Source: UBA969 sp041694635
GTDB taxonomy: Bacteria; Planctomycetota; Planctomycetia; Gemmatales; Gemmataceae
DNA length: 64,000 bases
NCBI GenBank assembly: GCA_041694635.1
Contig: JBDNHI010000133.1
Location: 124,001 to 188,000 of the forward strand
Direction: 5' to 3'
Part shown: piece by piece, positions 8,328 through 17,609 of the stretch
Numbering within the stretch: the first letter of the stretch is position 1
How the letters are laid out: each line of letters begins with the position of its first letter
The notes under the pieces: generated by a model
What the model was told of the DNA's origin: nothing
Database searches by the model: none
What the model saw: the letters and a program-made list of their open reading frames with translations, nothing else
Position numbers and translations under genes: made by a program

Positions 8328-9671
8328 ATGTTTTCTAGACGAAGTTTTTTAAAATCGGGCCTTGCTATTTCTGCTACCGCTAACGCTTTGCCTCAAATGG
8401 TTCTTGCTTCATCAAAAAGTCCTAAGGTGAAATCTGTAATATTTCTGCATCAATTTGGCGGTCCTAGCCAGATGGATACTTTCGACTTAAAACTTAACGC
8501 ACCAGAAGCTTATCGTGGGCCCCTCAAGGGAATATCCTCCATCATTCCTTCCTTGCCTGTAGGCGAATTACTTCCCAATATGTCGAAGCTAATGGATCGA
8601 GTTACCATAGTGAGAAGCGTTCATCATGAGATGAAGAACCATAATTCCGCAGCTTATTACAGCCTAACGGGATATTCGCCCCCGACTGACGATCAACGAC
8701 TTCGCGATACTTTGGACTTATTTCCTGCTTATGGCTCGATTGTTAGTAAATTCAAGGAAAAAGTTGGGGTAATGCCACCCTTTGTTTCTTTTCCGCATGT
8801 GATCCGAGATGGTTCTATCACGCCGGGTCAGCATGCAAGTTTTTTAGGCAAAACCTATGATCCGTTTTTTATTGGCCAAGACCCTAACTCGGGTGATTTT
8901 AATCTTCCCGAACTTGTTTTACCATCTGGAATAAGCCCAGAAAGAATTTCCAACCGCAAGGAAATGATGGCGATTATAGATGCTCAAACCGGTATCCTTG
9001 AAAATTCGGCCAAGGCCAAGGCCAAAGGTATTCAAGATAACTACGACCGTGCCTATGAGATGCTAACTTCAAAAGCTATCCGCAAAGCTTTTGATATCTC
9101 GTCAGAATCTGTTAGTGTTCGGGAAAAATATGGCAGAACTACTTATGGGCAGTCGTGTTTGTTAGCTAGGAAATTGGTTGAAGCTGGTTCTTCATTTATC
9201 AATGTTTATTTTTCCCAACAAATTGGTGGGTGTGAAGGTGGTTGGGATACGCACGGTTTTAGAGATAAACCTATGTACCCAATTATGAAGAATTATCTTA
9301 TGCCCCTTATGGATAAAACTTTACCCGCATTGATTCTCGATTTGGAAGAACGGGGGTTGCTAGAAACTACATTAATAGTTTGGGCAGGTGAATTTGGCAG
9401 AACTCCAAAAATAAATAATATTGCGGGAAGAGATCATTGGCCCCAATGCTATACGGTACTGCTGGCAGGTGGTGGTGTTAAGAAAGGTTTTGTATTCGGT
9501 TCGTCAGATTCTAAAGGTGCATTCCCAGCGTCGGACCCTGTCAGACCAGAAGATCTCTCTTCCACAATCTTTCATTTAATGGGTATTAATCCAAAAACGG
9601 AAGTTAAGGACAATTTAAATAGGCCACTACCCATCAGTACTGGAAAAGTCATCGAGCAAATACTGATATAA
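8328..9671 (+). CDS. DUF1501 family Tat-exported protein
   Basis: This 447-residue protein has an N-terminal twin-arginine signal (SRRSFLKSGLAIS). The start at ATG 8328 is chosen because AGGTGG lies five bases upstream; a GTG at 8319 in the same frame is less well placed. DUF1501 proteins have a sulfatase/alkaline-phosphatase-like fold. Typical motifs are QFGGPSQMDTFDLK near the N-terminus, VRSVHHEMKNHNSAAYYSLT, GGWDTHG, and WAGEFGRTP near residue 355. The family is abundant in planctomycetes and usually follows a DUF1549/1553 gene, which is nearly the arrangement here. Export through the Tat system is inferred, and a tatC gene is present at 21007. The enzymatic activity is not established. 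Confidence 0.93.
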   Translation: MFSRRSFLKSGLAISATANALPQMVLASSKSPKVKSVIFLHQFGGPSQMDTFDLKLNAPEAYRGPLKGISSIIPSLPVGELLPNMSKLMDRVTIVRSVHHEMKNHNSAAYYSLTGYSPPTDDQRLRDTLDLFPAYGSIVSKFKEKVGVMPPFVSFPHVIRDGSITPGQHASFLGKTYDPFFIGQDPNSGDFNLPELVLPSGISPERISNRKEMMAIIDAQTGILENSAKAKAKGIQDNYDRAYEMLTSKAIRKAFDISSESVSVREKYGRTTYGQSCLLARKLVEAGSSFINVYFSQQIGGCEGGWDTHGFRDKPMYPIMKNYLMPLMDKTLPALILDLEERGLLETTLIVWAGEFGRTPKINNIAGRDHWPQCYTVLLAGGGVKKGFVFGSSDSKGAFPASDPVRPEDLSSTIFHLMGINPKTEVKDNLNRPLPISTGKVIEQILI

Positions 9672-9693
9672 AGCCATATAATGAAGGCTTTTT
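9670..9693 (+). terminator. Probable weak terminator after the DUF1501 gene
   Basis: The stem AAAGCC/GGCTTT with a ten-base loop is followed by a short T run. It overlaps the stop codon of the DUF1501 gene. The stem is only six pairs, so the call is tentative. Confidence 0.45.
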
Positions 9694-9705
9694 AAAGCTA
9701 TTTAG

Positions 9706-11190
9706 TTATTGCACCATGGGAAGTCCAACTTGGACGAGGGAATTATCGCGGGCTTTAAGTTGGCTAGGTTTACCGGTCAAGAATTCGTCTATTTCCCTAG
9801 CAGCTTCTCTGCCTTCAGCAATAGCCCAAACAACAAGGGATTGGCCTCGTCTAGCATCGCCTGCCGCAAAAATATTGGGTTTAGATGTGCGGTAATTTTT
9901 ACGAGGGGTGCCTATGTTACCTTGTGAATTAATATCAACGCCAAATAAAGCTGGTAAGCTTGTATGTGCCCCTGTAAATCCAATAGCAATCAAAACAAGA
10001 TCAGCGGGGAAGATAAGGTCGGTGCCCCTGATTTCTTCAAATTGCCTTTCGCCTGTTTCGTCGTAAAACTGGTTGACGCGAACGACATGTAATTCTTTAA
10101 CTTGCCCTTTGGAATCGCCAACAAATTTAGATGTTTTGATTTGCCAATCTCTTCTGCCACCTTCCTCGTGAGCGGGAGAAAGCCGAAGAATTTTAGGCCA
10201 GAGTGGCCAAGGTGTTTCTGGATTATAGTTCTCGGGTGGCCGAGGGTTGTAATCGATTTGTAAAACAGATTTAGCCCCCTGACGATGACAGGTGCCTAGA
10301 CAATCTGCAGCGGTATCGCCACCCCCGATGATGATAACATTCTTTCCGGTAGCAATAATTTCCTTATCGGTGACCGGCTTATTGAGGCAGCGCCGATTTT
10401 GCTGAGTAAGAAAAGGCATAGCCAGTTCAATGCCGCCCAAATTTCGCCCAGGGATTTCTAATTCTCGAGCAATGCTTGCGCCTGTTGCCATTAAAATTGC
10501 ATCAAAAGAAGAAATAAGTTCATCTGCATCGATCGTTTTTCCAACTTCTGCATTATTAATAAATTTGATGCCTTCCTCTTCCAATTGCTTAATCCTACGG
10601 TCAATGTAAAATTTACCCATTTTGAAGTCGGGGATGCCGTAGATGAGGAGGCCGCCGTACATATCATCCTTTTCATAAACGGTGACAGAATGTCCAGCTC
10701 GACGAAGTTGCTGTGCAGCAGCGAGTCCCGCTGGCCCGCTGCCTATAATTGCAACATTCTTACCTGATTCTTTGTCGGGCGGGGTTGGAATAATCCAGCC
10801 CATTTCCCAGCCTTTATCGACAATGGCAAGCTCAATATTTTTAATGGTGACAGCAGGTGAGGTAATTTCTAGCACACAGGATGCCTCACACGGCGCGGGG
10901 CAGGTTTTACCTGTAAATTCCGGAAAATTGTTGGTGCTATGAAGTTCCTTTAAAGCTTCTTGCCAACGGTTTCGATGTACCAGATCATTCCAATCGGGGA
11001 TGAGGTTTCCAAGTGGACACCCTGTGTGGCAAAAAGGTACTCCGCAATCCATACAACGGGAAGCCTGTGCGCGGATACTTGCCTCGGGAAAGGGCTGATA
11101 AATTTCGCCGTAGTCCTTGATCCTCTGGTATACAGGACGGGGGGTGGGTTTTTGTTGTTCAATGTTTATGAAGCCGCGTGGGTCTGCCAT
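9706..11190 (-). CDS. gltD: Glutamate synthase (NADPH) small subunit
   Basis: The protein has 494 residues. It passes electrons from NADPH through FAD and 4Fe-4S clusters to the large subunit GltB, which makes glutamate from glutamine and 2-oxoglutarate. The N-terminal cysteine clusters are visible: C46, C49, C54 and C58 (CMDCGVPFCHTGC), then C97, C101 and C105 (CPAPCEASC). The FAD motif is VAIIGSGPAGLAAA near residue 150, the NADPH motif is IIIGGGDTAADC near 290, and the C-terminal FAD motif is FAAGDARRGQSLVVWA. The length is normal. It follows gltB with a 67-base gap, so the two form an operon. It acts in the cytoplasm in nitrogen assimilation. Confidence 0.97.
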   Translation of the reverse strand: MADPRGFINIEQQKPTPRPVYQRIKDYGEIYQPFPEASIRAQASRCMDCGVPFCHTGCPLGNLIPDWNDLVHRNRWQEALKELHSTNNFPEFTGKTCPAPCEASCVLEITSPAVTIKNIELAIVDKGWEMGWIIPTPPDKESGKNVAIIGSGPAGLAAAQQLRRAGHSVTVYEKDDMYGGLLIYGIPDFKMGKFYIDRRIKQLEEEGIKFINNAEVGKTIDADELISSFDAILMATGASIARELEIPGRNLGGIELAMPFLTQQNRRCLNKPVTDKEIIATGKNVIIIGGGDTAADCLGTCHRQGAKSVLQIDYNPRPPENYNPETPWPLWPKILRLSPAHEEGGRRDWQIKTSKFVGDSKGQVKELHVVRVNQFYDETGERQFEEIRGTDLIFPADLVLIAIGFTGAHTSLPALFGVDINSQGNIGTPRKNYRTSKPNIFAAGDARRGQSLVVWAIAEGREAAREIDEFLTGKPSQLKARDNSLVQVGLPMVQ

Positions 11191-11257
11191 AATAATTTTA
11201 CCATTAAGCCTTTGTGTAAGAGTGGTGCCTTTGTTGTCCGATTATAGCCTTTTGAAA

Positions 11258-14200
11258 TTAACCGTTAACAAGTTCCCATTGTCGTTGTGCAACCCGTTTT
11301 TGTTCAAGCACCCTGCGGTAATCCTTGGGGAAAACTTTCTTGAAGTGAGAAAGTGCAGTAGGAAAGTCGTTCACAATTGCATCTGCAACGGTGGAACCGG
11401 TATACAAAGCGTGCCTGTTGATCAGATTGCTAATGGTAGCAATGTCCTTGTAATCAACAATAGGAACTAGGTCGACCATTTCGTGATTGCAATTATCGCG
11501 GAAGTCACCATTAATATCATAAACGAAAGCAAGCCCGCCGCTCATACCAGCAGCAAAGTTACGCCCTGTTTTACCAAGAACGACCACCACGCCTCCGGTC
11601 ATATATTCGCAAGCGTGGTCGCCAACCCCTTCGACAACAGTTTTAGCCCCACTATTTCTAACCGCAAAGCGTTCCCCTGCGATGCCTCTAAAATAAGCTT
11701 CCCCAGCCGTTGCACCATACAATGCAACATTTCCTATAAGTATGTTTTTTTCTGGAATGAATTTAGATTCCGGGGGTGGGGTGACTATAATCTTGCCACC
11801 CGATAAACCCTTTCCAACATAGTCATTAGCATCGCCTCGAATTCGTAGAGTAATTCCTTTGGTGACGAAGGCTCCAAAGCTTTGTCCGGCACTTCCATTG
11901 AATTGCAGGTCAATCGTATCTTCGGGCAAGCCCTGTTCGCCGTGCTTTGCGGTTACAAAGTAGCTAAGCAAAGTGCCTGTGGTTCGGTTTTTATTTGCAA
12001 TTGCACATTCGTATTGAACCCGTTCCGCTCTTTCAATGGATGCGTTACAAATTTTTATCAGTTCCCAATCAATCTGGTCTGCTATGCGGTCCGCTTGTTT
12101 TTCTACGCACCTAGTGGGGGTTCCAACTGCAACGGGAGGCATTTGAAGCATCGAAGAAAGATCAACCAGGCTCCCTTTCCAATGTTCAACTTTGCGTTGT
12201 TTTAGTAGATCTGCTCTACCTATAATTTCATCTAAACTTCGATATCCCATTGCGCCCAAATATTCGCGTACTTCTTCAGCTACATAGAAAAGATAATTAA
12301 TAACTTGTTCTGGGGTGCCTTGAAACTGAGCCCTTAAAACAGGGTCTTGAGTAGCAATACCCACTGGGCAAGTATTAAGGTGGCACTTTCGCATCATAAT
12401 GCAACCCATTGCAATAAGTGGGGCAGTTGAAAAGCCATATTCTTCCGCACCTAAACAAGCTGCAATGATGATATCTCTTCCAGTTTTAAGCTGACCATCC
12501 GTTTGTAAACGAACTCTTCCCCTTAAACCATTTCTCACTAATGTTTGCTGAGTTTCAGCTAATCCTAATTCCCAAGGAATACCAGCATGACGAATGCTAG
12601 AAAGGGGAGAAGCCCCCGTTCCGCCCGAATCTCCACTAATTAAAACCCTATCTGCAAAACCTTTTACAACACCAGCAGCGATGGTGCCCACGCCAACTTC
12701 TGCCACAAGTTTCACTGAAACTTCTGCGTGAGGGTTGGAGTTTTTTAAATCGAAAATAAGCTGTGCAAGATCTTCGATACTGTAAATATCGTGATGTGGA
12801 GGTGGGGAGATCAAACCTACCCCTGGTGTACTGTAGCGAGTTTTGGCGATAAAATTATCTACCTTATGGCCAGGCAATTGCCCACCTTCACCGGGTTTTG
12901 CCCCTTGTGCAATCTTGATTTGTAACTCCGTTGCATTGGCAAGGTAGTTAGATGTAACACCAAATCTTCCGCTGGCAACCTGCTTGATCGCACTGTTCCG
13001 AGAGTCACCATTAGTGTCGCGTTTAAACCTAAGGGGGTCTTCGCCTCCTTCGCCTGTGTTACTTCTACCACCAATGCGGTTCATAGCGATGGCTAATGTT
13101 TCGTGAGCTTCTTTGCTAATGGAACCAAAACTCATAGCGCCGGTACAAAACCTTTTTACGATATCCTTTGCGGGTTCGATTAATTCGAGTGGGATGGGCC
13201 GTCCTGATTTCTTTATTTCAAGTAAACCACGAATAGTGCAAAGGTTTTCTTCCTCTTCGGAAGCAAGTTCTGAAAACTCTTTATAAGAAGAATATTTTTC
13301 CTTACTGATTGAATACTGTAGCTTCTGAATAGTTTCTGGGTTCCACATATGGTGCTCGCCTCGTCTGCGCCACATGTATTCACCACCTATATCTAGTTCC
13401 TGTTCTTCGAGATTTTTCTCTTCTGGAAAACCAAAGTGATGCCTGTGCATAGATTCCTTGGCAATGACATCAAGGCTAATGCCTGAAATTCGACTTGGCG
13501 TGCCTGTAAAAAATTCATTAATGACATTCGCATCGAGTCCAATGGCTTCAAAAATTTGTGCTGCTCGATAACTTAGTAGCGTGCTGATGCCCATCTTACT
13601 GAATATTTTCATCAGTCCTTGATCGATAGATTTTATGTAATTCTTAACGGCAGATCCAAGGCTAAGTGGCGATCCATTATTATCGACCATCATATTGTCC
13701 GAATTTAAACCTTCAAAAGTTTCAAACACAAGGTAAGGATGTATAGCACTTGCGCCGTAGCCTATTAAAAGAGAAAAGTGCATAACTTCCCTAGCTTCAC
13801 CGGTTTCAACAATGATGCCACACCGACCTCGAAGGCCACCTCGAAGAAGATGATGGTGAACGCCGGCAGTAGCAAGCAAGGAAGGAATTGCAACAAAATC
13901 TTTGTCCACGCCACGGTCGGAAAGTATAATAATAGTTTTCCCAGATTCCACCGCTTCAGTAGCTTCTTCCCGGACCCGTTGCAAGGCGCTTTTCATCCCT
14001 TCAGCACCTTCGCTTCGCTTGAATAAAGTTTTGATGGTTTTACTTTCAAATCCCCCGATATTGCAGCGTTTGATTTTTTCAATTTCTGCTGCGGTTAAAG
14101 TCGGGGTTTTTAATCGAAGCATTCTTGCGTGAAGAGCTGTTTCTCCAAGAAGATTAACTTCGCTTCCCAATAATGATTCGGTACTCATCACCACTTCTTC

Positions 14201-15847
14201 GCGGATAGCATCGATGGGCGGGTTAGTAACCTGAGCGAAAAGCTGTTTGAAATAATTGAACAGCAATTGACTTCTGTTGCTAAGAACTGCAAGAGGAATA
14301 TCGGTTCCCATACTGGAAACAGGTTCTTTACCATCTTTTGCCATAGGAAGTAAAATACGGTTGATATCTTCTTGGGTATAACCGAAGGCGTGTTGCCTTT
14401 CAATAAGTGTGGTGAACTCACGGGAAGCACCTTCTTCAAGTTCAACTTCAGGAAGTTTCTCAAGAGAAAGATGATGTTGCTCAATCCATTCGAGATAAGG
14501 AGCTTGTTTTGAAAGTTTACTTTTTATTTCTTTGTCGGTGATGATTCTACCTTCACCTGTATCAACAAGGAAAATGCGCCCGGGTTGCAATCTGCCTTTT
14601 TCAAGAATTTTCTCGGGGGCAATAGGAAGAACACCCGCTTCACTAGCAAGAATAACCATACCATCATCGGTAATGATGTATCGACTGGGTCGTAACCCGT
14701 TGCGGTCGAGCATGGCCCCAACCAAGGTTCCATCAGAAAAGCAAAGATCCGCAGGTCCATCCCAAGGTTCCATCAAACAACTGCTGTACTGATAGTAAGC
14801 CTTTTTGGAAGGATCCATATCTGGTTGGCCTTCGTAGGCTTCGGGCACCATCATAGTAATGGCGTGAGGAAGGGATCGCCCTGCTTGAATCAGTAATTCG
14901 AGGCACTGATCAAGAACAGCCGAATCGCTTAAGCCGTCGGATGGTAGAGGGACAATTTGCTCGATGTCTTTGCCAAATCGATCACTTTGCATCATTGAAG
15001 AACGAGCTTTAAGCCAGTGAATATTACCCTGAAGGGTATTGATCTCGCCGTTATGGGCAAGGAAGCGGAAGGGTTGTGCCAAGCTCCAAAGTGGAAAAGT
15101 ATTGGTGCTGTACCTGCTATGGATAACAGCAAGGGCTGAATCCATAAGTGAGTTGTTAAGGTCAGGGAAGTAGTTACTGACCTGATCGGGCTTAAGCATA
15201 CCTTTATAAATAATGGTTTTGGAACTGCAGCTGGCAAAATACATAGGAGCTGGCTGCCCCGCTTTTGTGTTAGCGGAAGACCAATTCTCAGCTTTTCTTC
15301 GTAATGTGTAGAGTTTAGTTTCGAAAACTTCTTGAGAAGTCCCTTTATTACTTTTTGCAATAAATGCTTGTTTCATAAAGGGTTCTTGAGACCGTGCCAG
15401 CCAACCAATGCTATTAGAATCAACAGGAACATCACGCCATCCAAGAAATTTAAGTCCCGTTTCTTTACAAAGTTTTTCAAAAGCCTTTTCGCAAGCTGAG
15501 CGGTCCGTAGCGTCTTTGGGCAAAAAAGCAAAAGCAACGCCATAAGACCCTAATTCAGGCAAGTTTATAGATAAAGCTGAGCAAACATCGACGAAAAATA
15601 GGTGAGGAATTTGAATTAAAATGCCCGCACCATCTCCAGTTTCTTGATCGCAACCACAAGCCCCACGGTGCTGCATATTTAATAGAATTTGTAAACCATC
15701 AGTAATGACGGAATGCGTTTTTATCCCTTTAATATTCGCAATAAATCCAACACCACAAGAATCTTTTTCAAATTTTGGGTCATACAAACCATGTTGAAAA
15801 GGAGGTAGCGGGATGCTAGATATTTTTTCGTTATAATTCAATGCCAT
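11258..15847 (-). CDS. gltB: Glutamate synthase large subunit
   Basis: The protein has 1,529 residues, full length for the bacterial alpha subunit. The N-terminal Ntn glutaminase has its catalytic cysteine at C31 (KDSCGVGF), so a 30-residue propeptide must be removed to expose it. The class II amidotransferase signature NMQHRGACGCDQETGDGAG follows. The central and FMN-binding synthase domains show PGEGGQLPGHKV and SGGTGASPLSSIRHAG, and the 3Fe-4S cysteines lie in CIMMRKCHLNTCP. The C-terminal GXGXG beta-helix shows GGKIIVTPP, GATAGEAYFRGIAGERFAVR and GGVVVVLGKTGRNFAAGMSGG. It pairs with gltD directly downstream. The Shine-Dalgarno sequence before ATG 15847 is weak (AGGA about twelve bases upstream). 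Confidence 0.97.
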   Translation of the reverse strand: MALNYNEKISSIPLPPFQHGLYDPKFEKDSCGVGFIANIKGIKTHSVITDGLQILLNMQHRGACGCDQETGDGAGILIQIPHLFFVDVCSALSINLPELGSYGVAFAFLPKDATDRSACEKAFEKLCKETGLKFLGWRDVPVDSNSIGWLARSQEPFMKQAFIAKSNKGTSQEVFETKLYTLRRKAENWSSANTKAGQPAPMYFASCSSKTIIYKGMLKPDQVSNYFPDLNNSLMDSALAVIHSRYSTNTFPLWSLAQPFRFLAHNGEINTLQGNIHWLKARSSMMQSDRFGKDIEQIVPLPSDGLSDSAVLDQCLELLIQAGRSLPHAITMMVPEAYEGQPDMDPSKKAYYQYSSCLMEPWDGPADLCFSDGTLVGAMLDRNGLRPSRYIITDDGMVILASEAGVLPIAPEKILEKGRLQPGRIFLVDTGEGRIITDKEIKSKLSKQAPYLEWIEQHHLSLEKLPEVELEEGASREFTTLIERQHAFGYTQEDINRILLPMAKDGKEPVSSMGTDIPLAVLSNRSQLLFNYFKQLFAQVTNPPIDAIREEVVMSTESLLGSEVNLLGETALHARMLRLKTPTLTAAEIEKIKRCNIGGFESKTIKTLFKRSEGAEGMKSALQRVREEATEAVESGKTIIILSDRGVDKDFVAIPSLLATAGVHHHLLRGGLRGRCGIIVETGEAREVMHFSLLIGYGASAIHPYLVFETFEGLNSDNMMVDNNGSPLSLGSAVKNYIKSIDQGLMKIFSKMGISTLLSYRAAQIFEAIGLDANVINEFFTGTPSRISGISLDVIAKESMHRHHFGFPEEKNLEEQELDIGGEYMWRRRGEHHMWNPETIQKLQYSISKEKYSSYKEFSELASEEEENLCTIRGLLEIKKSGRPIPLELIEPAKDIVKRFCTGAMSFGSISKEAHETLAIAMNRIGGRSNTGEGGEDPLRFKRDTNGDSRNSAIKQVASGRFGVTSNYLANATELQIKIAQGAKPGEGGQLPGHKVDNFIAKTRYSTPGVGLISPPPHHDIYSIEDLAQLIFDLKNSNPHAEVSVKLVAEVGVGTIAAGVVKGFADRVLISGDSGGTGASPLSSIRHAGIPWELGLAETQQTLVRNGLRGRVRLQTDGQLKTGRDIIIAACLGAEEYGFSTAPLIAMGCIMMRKCHLNTCPVGIATQDPVLRAQFQGTPEQVINYLFYVAEEVREYLGAMGYRSLDEIIGRADLLKQRKVEHWKGSLVDLSSMLQMPPVAVGTPTRCVEKQADRIADQIDWELIKICNASIERAERVQYECAIANKNRTTGTLLSYFVTAKHGEQGLPEDTIDLQFNGSAGQSFGAFVTKGITLRIRGDANDYVGKGLSGGKIIVTPPPESKFIPEKNILIGNVALYGATAGEAYFRGIAGERFAVRNSGAKTVVEGVGDHACEYMTGGVVVVLGKTGRNFAAGMSGGLAFVYDINGDFRDNCNHEMVDLVPIVDYKDIATISNLINRHALYTGSTVADAIVNDFPTALSHFKKVFPKDYRRVLEQKRVAQRQWELVNG

Positions 15848-16144
15848 GTTTTATATTCGTCCTGATCCAAATTTAACAATCGGTAAATAAAATCCATCAA
15901 TCAAGATTGTAGCAAAAGTTGTATTATTAAATAATCGTTATACATCCCATTTTTTAAAATAATCATCAAATTTATGCTAGTTACAGTGATTGATATCTTT
16001 TTCTTTATTAATTTATAGTCTATCAGAGAGTTAATGAGTAAGGGGCATTCAATAATTTTATGGTTTTCTATTGCGCAAACTGCTTTGAATCCTCTATTCA
16101 TATGTTGGGTCCAAGAAATATTTTGAAGTAACAAGGAGTTTTCT
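15848..16144. other. Divergent intergenic region between gltB and ahcY
   Basis: About 297 AT-rich bases separate two divergently transcribed genes and must hold both promoters. I see no coding frame, riboswitch-like core or clear palindrome. The only assigned signal is AAGGAG at 16134-16139, the ribosome binding site of ahcY. Confidence 0.6.
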
Positions 16145-17491
16145 ATGTCTATGGGTAAGGTTGTTAAATCTGATGTTAAAGACCAAAAGTTGGCTGCTGC
16201 AGGCCAAAAAAGAATTCTTTGGGCGGATACAGATATGCCAGTTCTTGCTAAAGTTCGTGAAAGGTTTGCTAAGGAAAAGCCTTTAGCTGGTATGCGGATG
16301 TCTGCGTGCTTGCATGTTACCGCCGAAACTGCTAATTTAGCTCGAACTCTTCAAGCAGGCGGGGCAGATTTGGTGCTTATTGCTTCTAATCCCTTAAGTA
16401 CCCAAGATGATGTTGCTGCAAGCCTTGTACATGATTTTGGTATCTCCGTATTTGCAATTCGCGAAGAAGATAACAACACATACTATCGTCATATTGTTGC
16501 TGCTTTAGAACATAATCCCCATATAACGATGGATGATGGGGCAGATCTTGTTTCCGCTCTAATTTTTATGGCTTTGGATCGCCTTAATGAAGTGCACCCC
16601 GAAGTTAAAAAGTGGGCTGAAAAGATTTCCCCTGAAAACCGCAAAAAGTACCTTGACCAAATTATTGGTAGTATGGAAGAAACCACCACTGGCGTTAATC
16701 GTTTGCGAGCTATGGAAAAAGATGGGGTTCTTCAATTCCCTGTTATTTCTGTAAACGATGCACAAACTAAGCATCTTTTTGATAACCGTTATGGAACTGG
16801 TCAAAGCACTTTGGATGGCATCATTCGCGCAACTAATATATTGCTTGCGGGAAGAAAAGTTGTTGTTTGCGGTTATGGTTGGTGCGGAAAGGGTGTTGCT
16901 CAACGCTCTCGTGGTCTGGGAAGTCTTGTAATTGTGACTGAAGTAGACCCCATTCGCGCACTAGAAGCAGCGATGGATGGTTTTGAAGTTGCTCCTATTG
17001 CAAAGGCTGCCGAAGTTGGCGATATTTTTATCACTGTCACTGGAAATTCTCATGTGATAACTGGCGAACATTTTGCCAAGATGAAAAATGGCGCTATGGT
17101 TTGTAACAGTGGCCATTTTGATGTGGAACTTGAACTTCCTGCCTTAAAAGCTCTTTCTTCCATGGTTCTTAGTGATGTTCGCACTAATGTTGATGAATAT
17201 CAGCTCAAGAATGGCAAAAAAATCTATGTTATTGGGCAAGGTCGCCTTGTCAACCTTGCTGCTGCTGAAGGACACCCCCCTAGCGTTATGGATATGAGCT
17301 TTGCAACACAAGCACTTGCTACAGAATTCTGTATCCAAAATAAAGGAAAATTAAGTAATAAAGTTATTGATGTTCCTCTAGAAGTTGAGCGTTATGTTGC
17401 GACCCATAAACTTGAATCGATGGGTATTGTGATTGATAATCTGACTTCTGCGCAAAAGAAGTACATGACCGGTTGGGAACATGGAACCTAA
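16145..17491 (+). CDS. ahcY: Adenosylhomocysteinase (S-adenosylhomocysteine hydrolase)
   Basis: The protein has 448 residues. It hydrolyses S-adenosylhomocysteine to adenosine and homocysteine, using bound NAD, to keep the methyl cycle running. Substrate-site residues are visible at H57 (CLHVTAETA), D131 (DDGADL), E178-E179 (EETTTGV), K209 and D213 (TKHLFDN). The NAD fold follows (VVVCGYGWCGKGVAQ, residues 239-253), with EVDPIRALEAAMDGF. The C-terminus ends in YMTGWEHGT rather than the PxxYRY tail of the common bacterial/eukaryotic form. Together with the short length this resembles the archaeal/Thermotoga-type enzyme. AAGGAG lies five bases before ATG 16145; a second ATG at 16151 is possible. 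It is transcribed alone, with a terminator directly downstream. Confidence 0.95.
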   Translation: MSMGKVVKSDVKDQKLAAAGQKRILWADTDMPVLAKVRERFAKEKPLAGMRMSACLHVTAETANLARTLQAGGADLVLIASNPLSTQDDVAASLVHDFGISVFAIREEDNNTYYRHIVAALEHNPHITMDDGADLVSALIFMALDRLNEVHPEVKKWAEKISPENRKKYLDQIIGSMEETTTGVNRLRAMEKDGVLQFPVISVNDAQTKHLFDNRYGTGQSTLDGIIRATNILLAGRKVVVCGYGWCGKGVAQRSRGLGSLVIVTEVDPIRALEAAMDGFEVAPIAKAAEVGDIFITVTGNSHVITGEHFAKMKNGAMVCNSGHFDVELELPALKALSSMVLSDVRTNVDEYQLKNGKKIYVIGQGRLVNLAAAEGHPPSVMDMSFATQALATEFCIQNKGKLSNKVIDVPLEVERYVATHKLESMGIVIDNLTSAQKKYMTGWEHGT

Positions 17492-17516
17492 AAGGTGTTA
17501 GTTTAGGTAAAGAATG

Positions 17517-17548
17517 CGGTCTAACTTTAACTAGTTAGGCCGTTTTTT
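17517..17548 (+). terminator. Rho-independent terminator of ahcY
   Basis: A nine-base-pair stem (CGGTCTAAC with GTTAGGCCG, one G-T pair) and an eight-base loop are followed by six Ts. It starts 26 bases after the ahcY stop codon. Confidence 0.9.
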
Positions 17549-17609
17549 ACTTACTTTCTAAAATTTTTCGTAGAATTAATGTTTTAGGTCAGTTATATTT
17601 AACTAACCT

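Noticed and set aside
15848..16144. SAH or SAM riboswitch upstream of ahcY
   Set aside because: No conserved riboswitch core could be found by eye in this AT-rich region; the only clear signal is the AAGGAG site.
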